This document shows, piece by piece, positions 21,106 to 32,041 of a DNA stretch of 64,000 nucleotides. This DNA comes from Bradysia coprophila. Its lineage: Eukaryota; Arthropoda; Insecta; Diptera; Sciaridae. Every line of letters begins with the position of its first letter. The first letter of the stretch is position 1. The notes under the pieces were generated by a model. That model saw nothing but the letters and a program-made list of their open reading frames with translations. It ran no database searches and had not been told where the DNA came from. The position numbers were made by a program, and so were the translations under genes. The stretch lies in NCBI RefSeq assembly GCF_014529535.1, contig NW_023503632.1, positions 1,178,001 to 1,242,000 on the forward strand, given 5' to 3'.

Positions 21106-23454
21106 ATGTATGCCGGAATAGGGATACCTGGGGAAAATGATATTGAATGTCCAATTTGGTGCTCGTCCGATCGAATGTGTGACGGGGGTGATCAAGTAGA
21201 AAAGTTTAGTTTTTTTGTTTCATGAATCTGAGCAAGACAATGAGAGAAAGACTCAAGTGCTAAAAGTGGAAAAATTGCTAGAGACAATTTTGTTAGAGAA
21301 AATAATGACTCTGTGATGTGTGTGTAGTGTATGCGGCTAGGGATTGTAGAGATCTCGTTTAATTTCTTACTTTTTTTACATTTTTTTTTGTTCATCTCCT
21401 TTATTGAGTCGACAATAGTTCATACACTGTTCACACACATGCCCATACGAATATCGACGACACGACTACTGCGCGTCTTTTGTAAATACCGAAGTATCGA
21501 ATTAAAACCGCACCGGATCACATCAATTTATGCGATCGGTTCATGGGATTGGACAGGAGAAGAAATCCAGCCGATTCCGAAAATCGGACATCGTTACGAC
21601 TATGGTGCAAAACACACCGTTAGGGGAACCGTCACTGACATCAAAACGTTGACAATTGACTTGTCGATGCACATGATCATGGAGAGTCCTCAGATCGAAG
21701 AAATGAACAAAATCGCTACGACGACTGGCTTACTGTCCGTATGTACGGAAAACGAATCACAAAGAGTATCCAATAGAGAAAGAAACGGATCAAGGAGCCA
21801 TGTTTCAACGAATTGTTTTTTTTTGGTTGTTGTTGCTGCCGCTGTTGTATTAAGTGTTTATTGGCAATGGATGGACATTCAAGACGAACTTTCATGTGTG
21901 AACAATTAGGATGTGTGCTGAGCTGCAATATATTCATGATTTACATCACATTGACGAGTTTGTTAAATATCGTTGTCGGGTAGTATGTGGCCAAGTGATT
22001 GAGAGGGAGAGAGAGAGAGAGAGAGAAACGATTAAAAATAATAATTGGCAAATGATGATCGGCATGAATGTTTCGAATTAATCGGATTTTATTTTATCGT
22101 CAAAACGAATTCTTTTACGTTTTCTATCATTCTTTGTTAGTTCAAAAAAAAAAATTTGTCTCCTTTAATTTCTGATTTTTATTTTTAATTTGATCTAAAA
22201 ACTAACTGCGATCAGATAAAATGATAAATTAAAACTCAGTGATTTGACGGTGTGATAAAAAAAATTAAATAATTTGCTAAACAACAAAAAGTGGTTTCCG
22301 CCGCCCCAACTAAATTTGAAGGAATGAAAAAAGATAGACATTTTTACGATTCCGTCGATGATCTTCTTACAGTTCCCTCTTAAATGTTTTAAATAAACCA
22401 AAAATTTAATTCTTTTTAAAAGCTCCGATTTTCAGGTCTAATAATTTTTGCAATTATAAGTGGGAGCGCGTTCACAACATCGCTACCTCCTACAACAAGT
22501 ATAACAAAAACAACGAAATGCTATCGGAACATATCCGGTGATCGTCGAACACATTTTTTTTAATTTACTTTTTTCCATCCCAATCCAAGTCTCCACATTG
22601 AAATATGAATCCTTGTCACATTTCCATTCTGATGCCATACGATCGTCGAATCCCATGTCCAGTTGCACTTAAAATCCTTTTATATATTTAAATGTAAATA
22701 GTCTCACCAACATGTTGCTAATATTGTGTTCAACAATTTGATTACGTTGGAACATCCAGTTTGCGGAAGTTGTAAAATATTTAACAAGAAAAATATGCAA
22801 ATAAAGACAACAAAACGTTACATAAAACTCCAAATTCGTGTTGCGTTTAATTTAACTTGTAAGAGAAGACATCTGTCTATAACGTCGGAATTGAAGGATC
22901 CTTGAGTTTTGTGCTGCAATGTAGATATTATTGTGGAAAGGACGCTACAGGTAGAAGTTTTAACCGTGAGAAGAAGCTGAAATTTCAATACCCTGAGAAG
23001 TACTTAGTAACATCCTAGCGTCCCAAATCAGGGATTATTTTGCAAAACAAGCTGCCAAAATCGGATGTTTTTCTTTCAACGCCAAAACATACAGTCCGAG
23101 GCAGTGAAATTTCAGCATGCATTTTATTCAGCTGTTTTCCAGCTGATAATCATAACTATTTACACGGCAAGCCTTATCTGTAATCTGTGTTTAGTTTAAA
23201 TTTGTTAGGCATTTCAGGTACAGGAGAAGAAAGAATGAAAGCAGACCTATTAACATTTAACGGCGTGTCCTTTCGACTTTTGAATTCCTGTTACCGTCTA
23301 CCAATGGCAGATACAAAACATCTGAAGTACTTATGTCTTGGCATATTCTGGCACCATAACCTATCAAACTACATAAGAACATAACGACCAAAGAAATACG
23401 TCAGATTCCGGTTGTTTTTCAAAAGAATTCCAAAGTCCTAAGCACCGTACCAAG
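21106..23454. other. Long 3' UTR and intergenic stretch
   Basis: It begins with the 3' UTR of the LENG8-like gene. A (GA)n microsatellite lies at about 22002-22026. AATAAA at 22800-22805 is the best poly(A) signal. An open stretch at 21331-21909 has no recognisable domain and is not called as a gene. Beyond 22850 nothing is recognised before the MITE. Confidence 0.45.
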
Positions 23455-23732
23455 TAAATAGCCTCAATACGAACAACACACACTCTACGGATAATAGCGG
23501 CAGAGTCAAAATGACCCAAAATTATATCGGCTAAATTTGAAGTTTTTGAACAAAATGATGTATGGACGACTTGTACATTATCAAAAATAAGGGGCACCTT
23601 CCATACATCACTTTTCGATTGGACCACAGGTACCACCCGGAACCACCTGGAACCACTTGCAAAAATCAAGCAAAATTTCGACTCTGCCGCTATTATCCGT
23701 AGAGTGTGTGTTGTTCGTATTGAGGCTATTTA
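23455..23732. mobile_element. MITE with TSD GTACCAAG, sibling of the LINE insertion
   Basis: Exact 8-bp duplications GTACCAAG (23447-23454 and 23733-23740) flank perfect inverted repeats of about 53 bp. These begin TAAATAGCCTCAATACGAAC and include AGCGGCAGAGTC. The first twelve bases match the TIR of the element at 10030-10700 (TAAACAGCCTCGAT) with one or two changes. Both therefore belong to one superfamily with an 8-bp duplication. Non-coding, 278 bp. Confidence 0.9.
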
Positions 23733-24215
23733 GTACCAAGCACATTCCGCAGTAGATGCAGATGCAGAACGAGGGTCACCCATTTCGAGAGAAAATATGC
23801 GTCGGTAGATTGTAGTACTCGTAGTTCTGTATTCCAAAAGAAGAAACAAGAATAGACCGGCTATAAGTCTAGTGAGGTCTTTTTTCTTTCTCTCAATTTT
23901 CTCACTTCTCTAGATACCAACTACCAAATACGTGAGTTACAAATAGGCAAGCAGGAAGAATAGTTTCTTCAGTCGATATCCAGCTGTTGAACAGTAAACA
24001 TCGCCACCATCGTTCTATCAGTTTCGTAGTCAACTACCAATTTTGTATTCAACTACCAAACTCAACTATTCAACAACCATTTTGGTATTCAACTACCAGT
24101 TTGGTAGTCAACTACCAAATTCTCGAAATATAAATAGGTTAGCGGCCTAAATAATAGAATCAGTTGATGTGCAGCTCTCAAACAGTTAACATCTCTACCA
24201 CCTCTCTATCAGTAT

Positions 24216-24490
24216 GGTACTACCAGTTTGGTAGTCAACTACCAGTTTGGTAGTCAACTACCAGTTTGGTAGTCAACTACCAGTTTGGTAGTCAACTACC
24301 AGTTTGGTAGTCAACTACCAGTTTGGTAGTCAACTACCAGTTTGGTAGTCACCTACCAGTTTGGTAGTCACCTACCAGTTTGGTAGTCACCTACCAGTTT
24401 GGTAGTCAACTACCAGTTTGGTAGTCAACTATCAGTTTGGTAGTCAACTACCAGTTTGGTAGTCAACTACCAGTTTGGTAGTCAACTACC
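24216..24490. repeat. 19-bp palindromic minisatellite
   Basis: About fourteen tandem copies of CAACTACCAGTTTGGTAGT occur with only a few changes (CACCTACC in the middle). Each unit contains ACTACC..GGTAGT, so every repeat is a small inverted repeat. Confidence 0.93.
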
Positions 24491-25307
24491 AAAAATTCAA
24501 GCTGTAAATAGGCAAGCAGGCAGAATAATTTTGTCAGTCGGTGCGCAGCTCTCGAATAGTAAACATCTCTGCGAAAATTACGTTTGGTAGTCAATTATAA
24601 TATTGTCAGTCAGCTACCAACTACAAAATTTTAGAATTGCAATGTTAACTGTGAGCTATCGGTTATCAGATAACAAATAATTATTATTTGCCTGGTGTTG
24701 ATTTGCTCATAGCGACTTTGCAATTTTGAATTTCAGCTGGCAACTACCAAAACTATCAACTACCAAAACTACCACCTACCAAATTTTCGTTTTATAAATC
24801 GGCAAGCAGGTACAATAATTTCGTCAGTCGGTGCGTAGTTCTCGAATAGTAAACATCTCTGCCGAAAATTACGTTCGGTTGTCAGATACCAACTACCAAA
24901 TTTTCGAATTGCAATGCTAACTATGAGCGATCGGTTATCAGATAACAAATAATTATTATTTGCCTGGTGTTGATTTGCTCATAGTAGCATTGCAATTTAT
25001 CATCGTGGTAGCCAACTACCAAATTCTCGAGTTATAAATAGACAAGCAGGCAGAATAAGTGTATCAGTCGTTGCGAAGCTCTCGAATAGTAAACATCTCG
25101 TTGGTAATTAATTCGGTTGTCAACTATCACCGTGGTAGTCCAACTAGCAACTACCAAATTTTTGAATTGCAATGCCAACTATGAGCGATCGGTTATCAGA
25201 TAACAAATAATTATTATTTGCCTGGTGTTGATTTTCTCATAGTAGCATTGCAATTTTGAATCAAGGCTGTTATCGTCTCATTTTTTATTTGTGACACAGA
25301 CACATGG

Positions 25308-25425
25308 ACGGACAGACAGACGGACAGACAGACGGACAGACAGACGGACAGACAGACGGACAGACAGACGGACAGACAGACGGACAGACAGACGGACAGA
25401 CAGACATACGGACAGATGAAGTGTC
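25308..25425. repeat. GACAGACG microsatellite
   Basis: Tandem GGACAGACAGAC units run for about 115 bases at the right end of the composite element. A similar but shorter (GACAGACG)n run is at 50198-50235, near another dispersed-repeat end. Confidence 0.93.
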
Positions 25426-25469
25426 CACAATAGGGTTTTTTTCTAAAAGAAAAAAGACCTAAAAATCAC

Positions 25470-25644
25470 CAGCGTTACAATAGTACCACTCTTTTAGTTC
25501 CACTTTTTTCCGTAAAAGGGAAAAAGTGGAACTATTGTAACGCTGCATATATGCAATGATTTTTAGACCAGCGTTACAATAGTTCCACTTTTTCCCTTTT
25601 ACGGAAAAAAGTGGAACTAAAAGAGTGGTACTATTGTAACGCTG
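25470..25644. repeat. Palindrome made of two palindromic MITE-like units
   Basis: Arm 1 (25470-25545) and arm 2 (25569-25644) are 76 bp each and exact reverse complements. Each arm also begins CAGCGTTACAATAGT and ends ACTATTGTAACGCTG, so each is a TIR unit in itself. A 23-bp spacer separates them. The phrase AAAAATCAC flanks both sides. Confidence 0.92.
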
Positions 25645-26234
25645 GTCTAAAAATCACAATTATGCGGCTAGGGTTGCAGATATGGGTACATCCGCGTTTC
25701 ACTGTCAATTTTTCTTAATTTTGCAGATTTTGTCGATGATCTCATTTAGATGTTCAAATAGTTGGTTACTCAAAACCCCAACGGAAAAATTTGTTATCTA
25801 CGACATGCTAGTTATTTTAACTGGGACCCCTGTTCGTTCTGTCAAAATTGGTAAACAAAAAGGAACACAAGTTGAAGGAATTCTTGTTGGAAAAATGTAA
25901 GGTGTTTGTGAACAGGAACGGAGTACTTTGTAAAAGTGCGTGTTTTACGTTGATCAAGTCGTCCATAAAACCCTATCATACAAGAACATCTAAAAAAAAC
26001 GCTCATGTCAGCAAGTGTATGGAATCGATTCGCATAAATCTACTAATCTGTTCGTTGGACTTGTCTTATGAGATATTAGGTCACTTACAATTAACTTGGT
26101 ACTGGTGCTGAGCAAATTGGATTTTTTGCTGCAAAACAGAAAGTCAAAGTTAACCATTCCGATGATTTTGTGATTCATTCACCCATTCACGTCCTTACTT
26201 TCCACTCTACGCGAAAAATCAAAGTTTCCAAAAT

Positions 26235-28725
26235 ATGAATGCCATATTGGAATCAGATGAACAGACCGAAAATGCTGCTCCCGGAATCGATCTGGCTGTA
26301 GGACTTGAAACCAATGTGGTTGACGCAGCAGTACAAATGTCCGATTAAAGGTTATTGTGCGAGTTAATCAAATTTTTGTTGTTTATAGATTCCAGATTCG
26401 TTGGACGATAAATCATCCAAAGTGGAATCGGATGACGAGGACAGTTCGTCGTCCGAATATGACTTCTACAAAAATGTAACTGAAAAGCAAAAAAAGGCTG
26501 CCCTGAAACACAACGAATGTTTCGTGTGCAAGAAGCGCTTGGGATCGTTTGCAGTAAGTACTTCCTGATTCGAGTTGATGCAATCACCTCCACCACGTTA
26601 TCTCTCGTAGATTTTCAAGCGACATGTCATGACACACGCCAAGCGAAAGAAATTTAAGTGCCATCTCTGCCCGAAATCATTTTCAGAAGGCCGATACCTA
26701 GAAGACCATTTGCTGATCCATTCGGGAAACTTCCACACTTGCAATATTTGCCATAAGAATTTTGCCAATTCCAGAAGTCTGCTGGGTCACATTCGCATCC
26801 ATACAGGTCTCAAGGACATTTCATACTAGTGTAGTTGATAAGGACCATTTATACGAGAACATTTACACTCGTATAAAAGCTGGGCTACCTCTCTAAAAGT
26901 TAACTTTTCTCATTGTAAAGTAGGTAAAATTATCAGTAGATTCCTTAATGATAATTTTACCTGCTTTGCAATGAGAAAAATAAACTTTTAGAGAGGTAGC
27001 CCAGCTTTTATACGAGTGTAAACGTTCTCTTATAAATGGTCCTTATCAACTGCACTATACCCAAGCCAGTCCGGTTGTAATTTTTTTTCTTCGAATTTGT
27101 CAGGTGAGAAGCGGTACAAATGCGAAATTTGCGACAAAGCGTTCACAGAATCCTCAACGAGGGGCAAGCATATGGCTACGCATAGCACAGAACTTCCATT
27201 CGGTTGTGACTTGTGCGACAAAGCGTTCAGCCGAAAGTCCAACTTGCAGAGGCATGCCGAAATCCATGTGAGGGAGAAAAGGAAACTGACGGCGGACGAT
27301 GTGGGGCAGGAGTGCCCGATTTGCTTTAAGAATGTTACCGGCGATTTTAAGCGACACGTGAAATACCACGAGAAAGCCGAACAGAATACCAAAATTTATT
27401 CGTGTGATTTGTGCAGCGCCAGCTACACGCGATTCAACAATTTACAAGCCCATATGTGGAGGCACACGGGAAGGAAGGAGTATAGCTGTGATATTTGCTC
27501 CAAAGAGTTCAGCCACCTGTCAAACGTTAAGAAGCACATGAAGATCCATTCCGGGGATAGAAAGTAATGTTTTGATGTTTCGAATAGGAGTGAATTGCCA
27601 CCTTCAATCGATTTTGTTCCGCTTTACTTTACAGATTCGTTTGCGATCAGTGTCCACGCGCATTTACCATGCGTTCGTTATTACGACGTCATTTACGGAC
27701 TCATTCCGGCGAGAAGAAAGAAAAGAATTTCCTGTGCGACCTGTGTTCGAAATCATTCACCGAAAGCGGTTCGCTACGTTTTCACATGTTGACGCATACA
27801 GGTAATTCAATTGCTACCGTTTTTCTTGGCTATCAGAAGCGAAATTCATTTCAAAAATTGTGTCAGGTATCAAATCGCATGTCTGTGATGCGTGCCCGAA
27901 AGCCTTTTATACCAAATCGGAGCTCCGAAAGCACCAAAACGTTCATCAATCGCCGAAGCCTTTCAAATGCGACCATTGTCCTTCGTTGTTTTCGCATAAG
28001 CATACCCTGAAGAAGCATATGCTTACGCATGAAGACAAAGCGGAAACAAAAGGTAATTGACCGTCGACATTGTCAGCCTTTTGAAGTAGTTGTAAAAATA
28101 TGGAGCCTGACAACACTGCAGTCAATACTAGATTGTAGGCTAAATAGCCTTGACTGCAGTGTTGTCAGACACCGTTATTTTTACAACTATTTCAGGGGGG
28201 CATCATTGCTGCTAACAACACATCTTTTCATTGTCCCCATTATTATCCTTAGGCGAAGGTGAAGAGTACCTGTGTGACATCTGTTCGAAAAAGTTCACAA
28301 CGAAACACAGTTTCCGAAATCACCGAAATAGCCACCGCTTTCCCAGCGAATTTACGTGCGAAATATGCCAGAAGAAATTCTCCAAACTCTACCGCTTGAA
28401 CAGTCACATCGAAAACATTCACAGCGAAAAACTGTACGACTGCACGATATGCTCGAAAGCGTTCGCTACCATGAAACGGTTAAAATTGCACACCGACAAA
28501 CATCTCATCGAAAAGGAATCGTTACCGTGCACCTTGTGCCAGAAAGTGTTCCGATCGACAGCCAGTCTGGAGAAACATTTCGTCAAGTGCAAAAATGCAA
28601 TGCGAATTCCACTGCATTTGGCCACAACAACCACAACCGAGTACAATAATGCATTAAATCTTTCGCAGTCAATATACCATCGATATAGTACGCTCGATGG
28701 ATTTTCCGGGCATACCACGACGTAA
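26235..28725 (+). CDS. C2H2 zinc-finger protein (about 13 fingers)
   Basis: Seven exons (26235-26330, 26389-26553, 26611-26806, 27104-27563, 27635-27801, 27867-28052, 28253-28725) join to 580 residues. An acidic N-terminus (SDDEDSSSSEYDF) precedes the fingers. The first finger, ECFVCKKRLGSFAIFKRH, is split by an intron. Others include FKCHLCPKSFSEGRYLEDH, YKCEICDKAFTESSTRGKH, FGCDLCDKAFSRKSNLQRH and FLCDLCSKSFTESGSLRFH. HTG(E)K linkers are present. One atypical finger is CPICFKNVTGDFKRH. It is likely a nuclear DNA-binding regulator; target unknown and no ZAD seen. The first exon (32 codons) is chosen because the next donor would follow an in-frame stop. Introns 3 and 6 each carry a foldback MITE. 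Confidence 0.88.
26827..27057. mobile_element. TA-flanked palindromic MITE in a zinc-finger intron
   Basis: The arms begin TAGTG(T/C)AGTTGATAAGGACC on both strands and match over about 105 bases each, leaving a short loop near 26940. The flanking TA repeat suggests Tc1/mariner-type insertion. It lies within intron 3 (26807-27103) of the gene at 26235-28725, does not touch the splice sites, and would form a strong hairpin in the pre-mRNA. Confidence 0.85.
28082..28195. mobile_element. Foldback MITE in zinc-finger intron 6
   Basis: TGAAGTAGTTGTAAAAATA on the left pairs with TATTTTTACAACTATTTCA on the right. An inner pair TGACAACACTGCAGTCAA / TTGACTGCAGTGTTGTCA also matches. A diverged half copy lies near 39288-39350 (GAAGTAGTGGTTAGAAAACGG...CAACACTGCAGTTAAAG). 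Confidence 0.75.
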
Positions 28726-29391
28726 CTAAATTTTAGTTTTTTTTAACGTAATTTGGTGTCATTAAAAGCTGAGGTCTTTAAAAGAAATGTTCGATTTAAT
28801 TCGGGTGTTTGTAGTGCCACTGATTGGAAATCAAATATCATTTGCAACCAGACAAGGGAAATTTTTCCGATAAGTGTACCTAGCTCGGTAGTTGCAGTTA
28901 GAGTGTTACCTAATAAACAAATCTGATACCTGGAGCCACCCTTTAAGTATGGCAAACCCCAACAATCCTAAATACTGCTAGAAATGTCGTCAGTAATCTA
29001 AGCCTGTTCTGGACGTGGCTCCCCATTAGAAATACTAACATTTAAGCTTTTCAAAACGGCAAACGTATTGCATTCATTAAATCTACTACTTCATTCGCCC
29101 TAACAGTTCGCTATTTTGTCTACTTTTCGCGTCCAGTAAACCACTAATTTAAAAAACTTCTTTTCTCCATCACGTTGTCGATAGTTTCCATTTCCGTTAA
29201 AAGTACCTTCTTCGACCTTTGTCTAATTGAGCCAGATTTGAGGGCAACGTCAAACGTTTAACAAAAGAAATTGCTCTCATTTTGACATTGCCCTCAAACC
29301 CGAACAAAAGAAACAACTTTTCAACGACTCTCAGTTATCACCTCCTCTCCTCTTTAATCTGTCTAGTTGAACGATAAACAGAAGATTCGAA
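28726..29391. other. Intergenic with one short inverted repeat
   Basis: Around 29225-29300 TTTGAGGGCAACGTCAAA is mirrored by TTGACATTGCCCTCAAA, a small foldback. No gene recognised. Confidence 0.45.
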
Positions 29392-29399
29392 GGTATATC

Positions 29400-29677
29400 T
29401 AAGGTAAATATATGGGCGGAGGTAATGCCATTCAGACGCGCGGCCTAGCACAATAATTCGTTGCCACTGACATCTTTTTTTAAAATGGTTGACTAAGATT
29501 TACTTGTATTTCACAAAATGTTGTGCCTATCAAAAAACAGATGGCCCAGGTTCCTAAGCAATTTTGTCATTTTAAAGATTTGGAATTGGCAGCGCCCGGT
29601 TTTTTAACGTTACGCTTTTGCCACTGCACATCTGATTCGGTTGTATATGGCATTACCTCCTCACTATATTTACCTTG
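29400..29677. mobile_element. hAT-like MITE, CAAGGTAAATATA family, TSD GGTATATC
   Basis: Target duplications GGTATATC at 29392-29399 and 29678-29685 are exact. The left end is TAAGGTAAATATATGGGCGG and the complement of the right end is CAAGGTAAATATAGTGAGG. Both continue into GGAGGTAATGCCAT. A split relative is at 14959-15600. It ends about 160 bp before the amidohydrolase start codon, so it may lie in that gene's promoter region. Confidence 0.87.
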
Positions 29678-29835
29678 GGTATATCACATAGTGGGGTCAA
29701 ACATACCAAATCAACAAACGACCAGCTGATACGTATATGGTTTCTTGACAGTTTCGAAAGATAATTTTGTTGAGACGTCAGCGCATATTCACTTGATATT
29801 AACAACAGTGAACATTCAAATCAAATTCGATCGAA

Positions 29836-30739
29836 ATGACGGCAAGAAAAGCGATCGATGCTTGGTGTCAGATGGCTGTGCCGGATTTTTTAAGGAAAAT
29901 TCCTGAAGTTAAAAGACTTTTGATTCAGTCGAAAACACCTATGGCTGCAATGGAAAAAGGGTTAACTGCCGAACAGACTATCAGTTTGATGGACAAAGCC
30001 GGTGTTGATAGACTTTGTCTCAGTGCATGGTATAGACCGGGCCATCACACGGTGATTAGTAACGAAATGATTTACGAATGGACAAAGAAATATCCGGAGA
30101 GGTTCATTGGAATCGGAGGAGTTGATTTGCTTCGACCGAGGTCCGCCTGTACGGAATTGGAGAGAGCAGTGAAAGACTATGGTTTCAAAGGACTTCGTGT
30201 TATTCCGTGGCTATGGAATCTGCCTCCGAACGATAAGCACTATTATCCGTTGTTCGTTAAATGCATCGAGTTGGACATTCCATTCTTTACTCAAGTTGGT
30301 CACACGGGTAATTGGGATTGCATTTTCGTTTGAATTTTCTTTATCATTAAATTGGACTTTGAACTTTCAAAAAAAAGGTCCCCTGATGCCATCTGAAACT
30401 GGCCGACCAATTCCATACTTGGACGAAGTGGCATTGACATTTCCCGAACTGAGAATTGTCGGAGGCCACATTGGTTATCCATGGACCAATGAAATGATAA
30501 GCATGTGTTGGAAGCATGAAAATGTCTACTTAGACACGTCCGCCTATCTGCCTGCGTATTATCCATCGGAATTGATTCATTACATGAAAACGTACGGCCA
30601 GGACAAGGTGTGTTATGGAACTAATTTTCCGCAACTGCAGTGGAAACAAACAATGGAACAGGTTGTCGCTCTAAAATTGTCGCCGGAGATTGAGGATAAA
30701 TTTTTGTACAAAAATATTTGCAAAATTCTTAAATTATAA
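29836..30739 (+). CDS. Amidohydrolase-2 family metal-dependent hydrolase
   Basis: Exons 29836-30307 and 30378-30739 join across a 70-bp intron to 277 residues. Recognisable blocks are GVDRLCLSAWYRPGHH, RFIGIGGVDLLRP, GFKGLRVIPWLWNLPPND, the metal-site stretch TQVGHTG, ELRIVGGHIGYPW, NVYLDTSAY and VCYGTNFP. They match the TIM-barrel amidohydrolase_2 superfamily (ACMSD and related decarboxylases or hydrolases). The N-terminal HxH of many members is absent (here IDAWCQMAV), as in a subfamily I associate with actinobacteria and fungi. The substrate is unknown. The gene has a normal eukaryotic intron and ATG context. The close resemblance to bacterial proteins, recalled and not searched, raises the possibility of old horizontal transfer. 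Confidence 0.85.
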
Positions 30740-31224
30740 AACGATCGACACACCAATGAACGTTGTTCTTTTGTATGCATGAAGGTGTGAGCCACTGCTT
30801 CAATGGTCTGACTTGGCTCGAAAAAGCTCTTCGGGCACAATGTTTTATAAAATGGTAATCACAACGAATAGGATTTTCGCATCGGATACCTTTTCACAAT
30901 ACCACCGGTCAGCTAATTCACACTTATTATAGTACGACTTAGGCTAACGATTTTCGTTCTAAATTATTTCGTTTTCCTATAACGGCTTTCGTTCATTTAG
31001 TCCGGGTCCTTGTGTCGAAAAATGGCTCCGTGCGCCTTTAAGTTCTTTAAGTTTCTTCTTTCTTACGTGAAAAGCCATTCATATGAAACCTTCCAAGTCT
31101 AATATCTCTAGAAAATACTTAATTTTTTTCTGGAAAATTTCTTCTGTTCTACAAAGTATGGCTTTATACCGATCACGGTGTGCCTGAACCAAATTTTTAA
31201 TAAAAAAAATTTACAATAGTATGT
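30740..31224. other. Intergenic, nothing recognised
   Basis: 3' flank of the amidohydrolase gene; AT-rich without a supported feature. Confidence 0.4.
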
Positions 31225-31479
31225 TACTGGGTGCTGCGGAGGTAGTACATTTACATGAGTGATCAATTTGTGATACGAGTGGAACTCACAAGTGTGTGTT
31301 TGAGCGCCGAAGTTTGAAAACTGTTATTTTGACAAGGGTAGGGTTTGCATATCCGAGCCGCAGGCGAGGTATGCAACAACCCGAGTAAAAATAACAGTTT
31401 TCAAACCGAGGCGCTTAAAAAACACTCGTGAGTTCACAAATTGATTCCGAATGTAATGAACTACCAAGCAACACCCAAT
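31225..31479. mobile_element. TIR element, GGATGCTG family, copy 2
   Basis: The left end GGGTGCTGCGGAGGTAGTAC pairs loosely with the right end GAACTACCAAGCAACACCC. Inside, GAGTGATCAATTTGTGA and TCACAAATTGATTCCGAATG are inverted. The core has GACAAGGGTAGGGTTTGCAT and GCCGCAGGCGAGGTATGCAA, shared with the copy at 51741-51960. Confidence 0.7.
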
Positions 31480-31812
31480 AATTCATATTTTTTAACATAT
31501 TTTTTTAAATGAACTTTGAAAATTAAGAGGTTTTGACCAAGGTAAATATATATTTTCCTTGGTTTTGACACTCGGCAATGATTTTCTTGATGATGACACA
31601 TTCCTCCTCTTCTTGTGTTTCTTTAACATTACAATCGTCGGTTTACTTAAAATATTCGTCAAAAGCAACGAAATTATGAAAAATTTATGGTAAACAAACA
31701 ACAATATTTTCGTTTGGTGTGATGTGAGATTCAAAAGTGATGACCCAGTAGAAATAAAATGACGGCGGTAATCTTAAAAATTGCGTTTAAGCGGAAACGC
31801 TTTAGTTTAAAT

Positions 31813-32041
31813 GTGTGCTGCCGCCAGATCGGTTTTCGAGAATTTCGTCGTTTATGGTCTTCGTCACATATATCGATTTTTTACGGTGGGCTCAGTGTAC
31901 ATAAAAGTTGAGTCAACATGATAATCTAATCTCCAGGCTTCACAGATTATTTTATAAAAAAGATCAAGTCTAAAAAATATTTTTTGAGTTCATGACTGAT
32001 TGTCAAAGTTCCCCGATGGTGATTTTGAGACTTTAATCTCT
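31813..32041. repeat. Extra copy of the palindrome's internal repeat X
   Basis: From TGTGCTGCCGCC to GAGACTTTAATCTC this stretch matches 33947-34175 in the same orientation, and 34771-34999 in the mirror orientation, with scattered changes. Shared phrases include TGGGCTCAGTGTACATAAAA and GTCAAAGTTCCCCGATGGT. It ends about ten bases before the outer border of the left palindrome arm. Confidence 0.88.

Larger units (their letters stand above)
23865..25460. repeat. Composite satellite-bearing element, copy 1
   Basis: The block starts with AACAAGAATAG..., then AGGTCTTTTTTCTTT near 23876, and ends near 25459 in GAAAAAAGACCT, so the ends are inverted. Between them lie the 19-bp array (24216-24490) and longer degenerate units. 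Each longer unit has a TAAATAGGCAAGCAGG segment, a TAGTAAACATCTCT segment and the palindrome TTATCAGATAACAAATAATTATTATTTG. A GACA/GACG microsatellite closes it. The same components in reverse order occur at 43081-45095. No coding sequence. The class is uncertain; Helentron/HINE-like or foldback elements can carry such arrays. Confidence 0.7.

Noticed and set aside
21331-21909. 192-codon open frame after the LENG8-like gene
   Set aside because: It has a hydrophobic start and no recognisable domain, and lies in the likely 3' UTR before the only good poly(A) signal. Codon content looks random.
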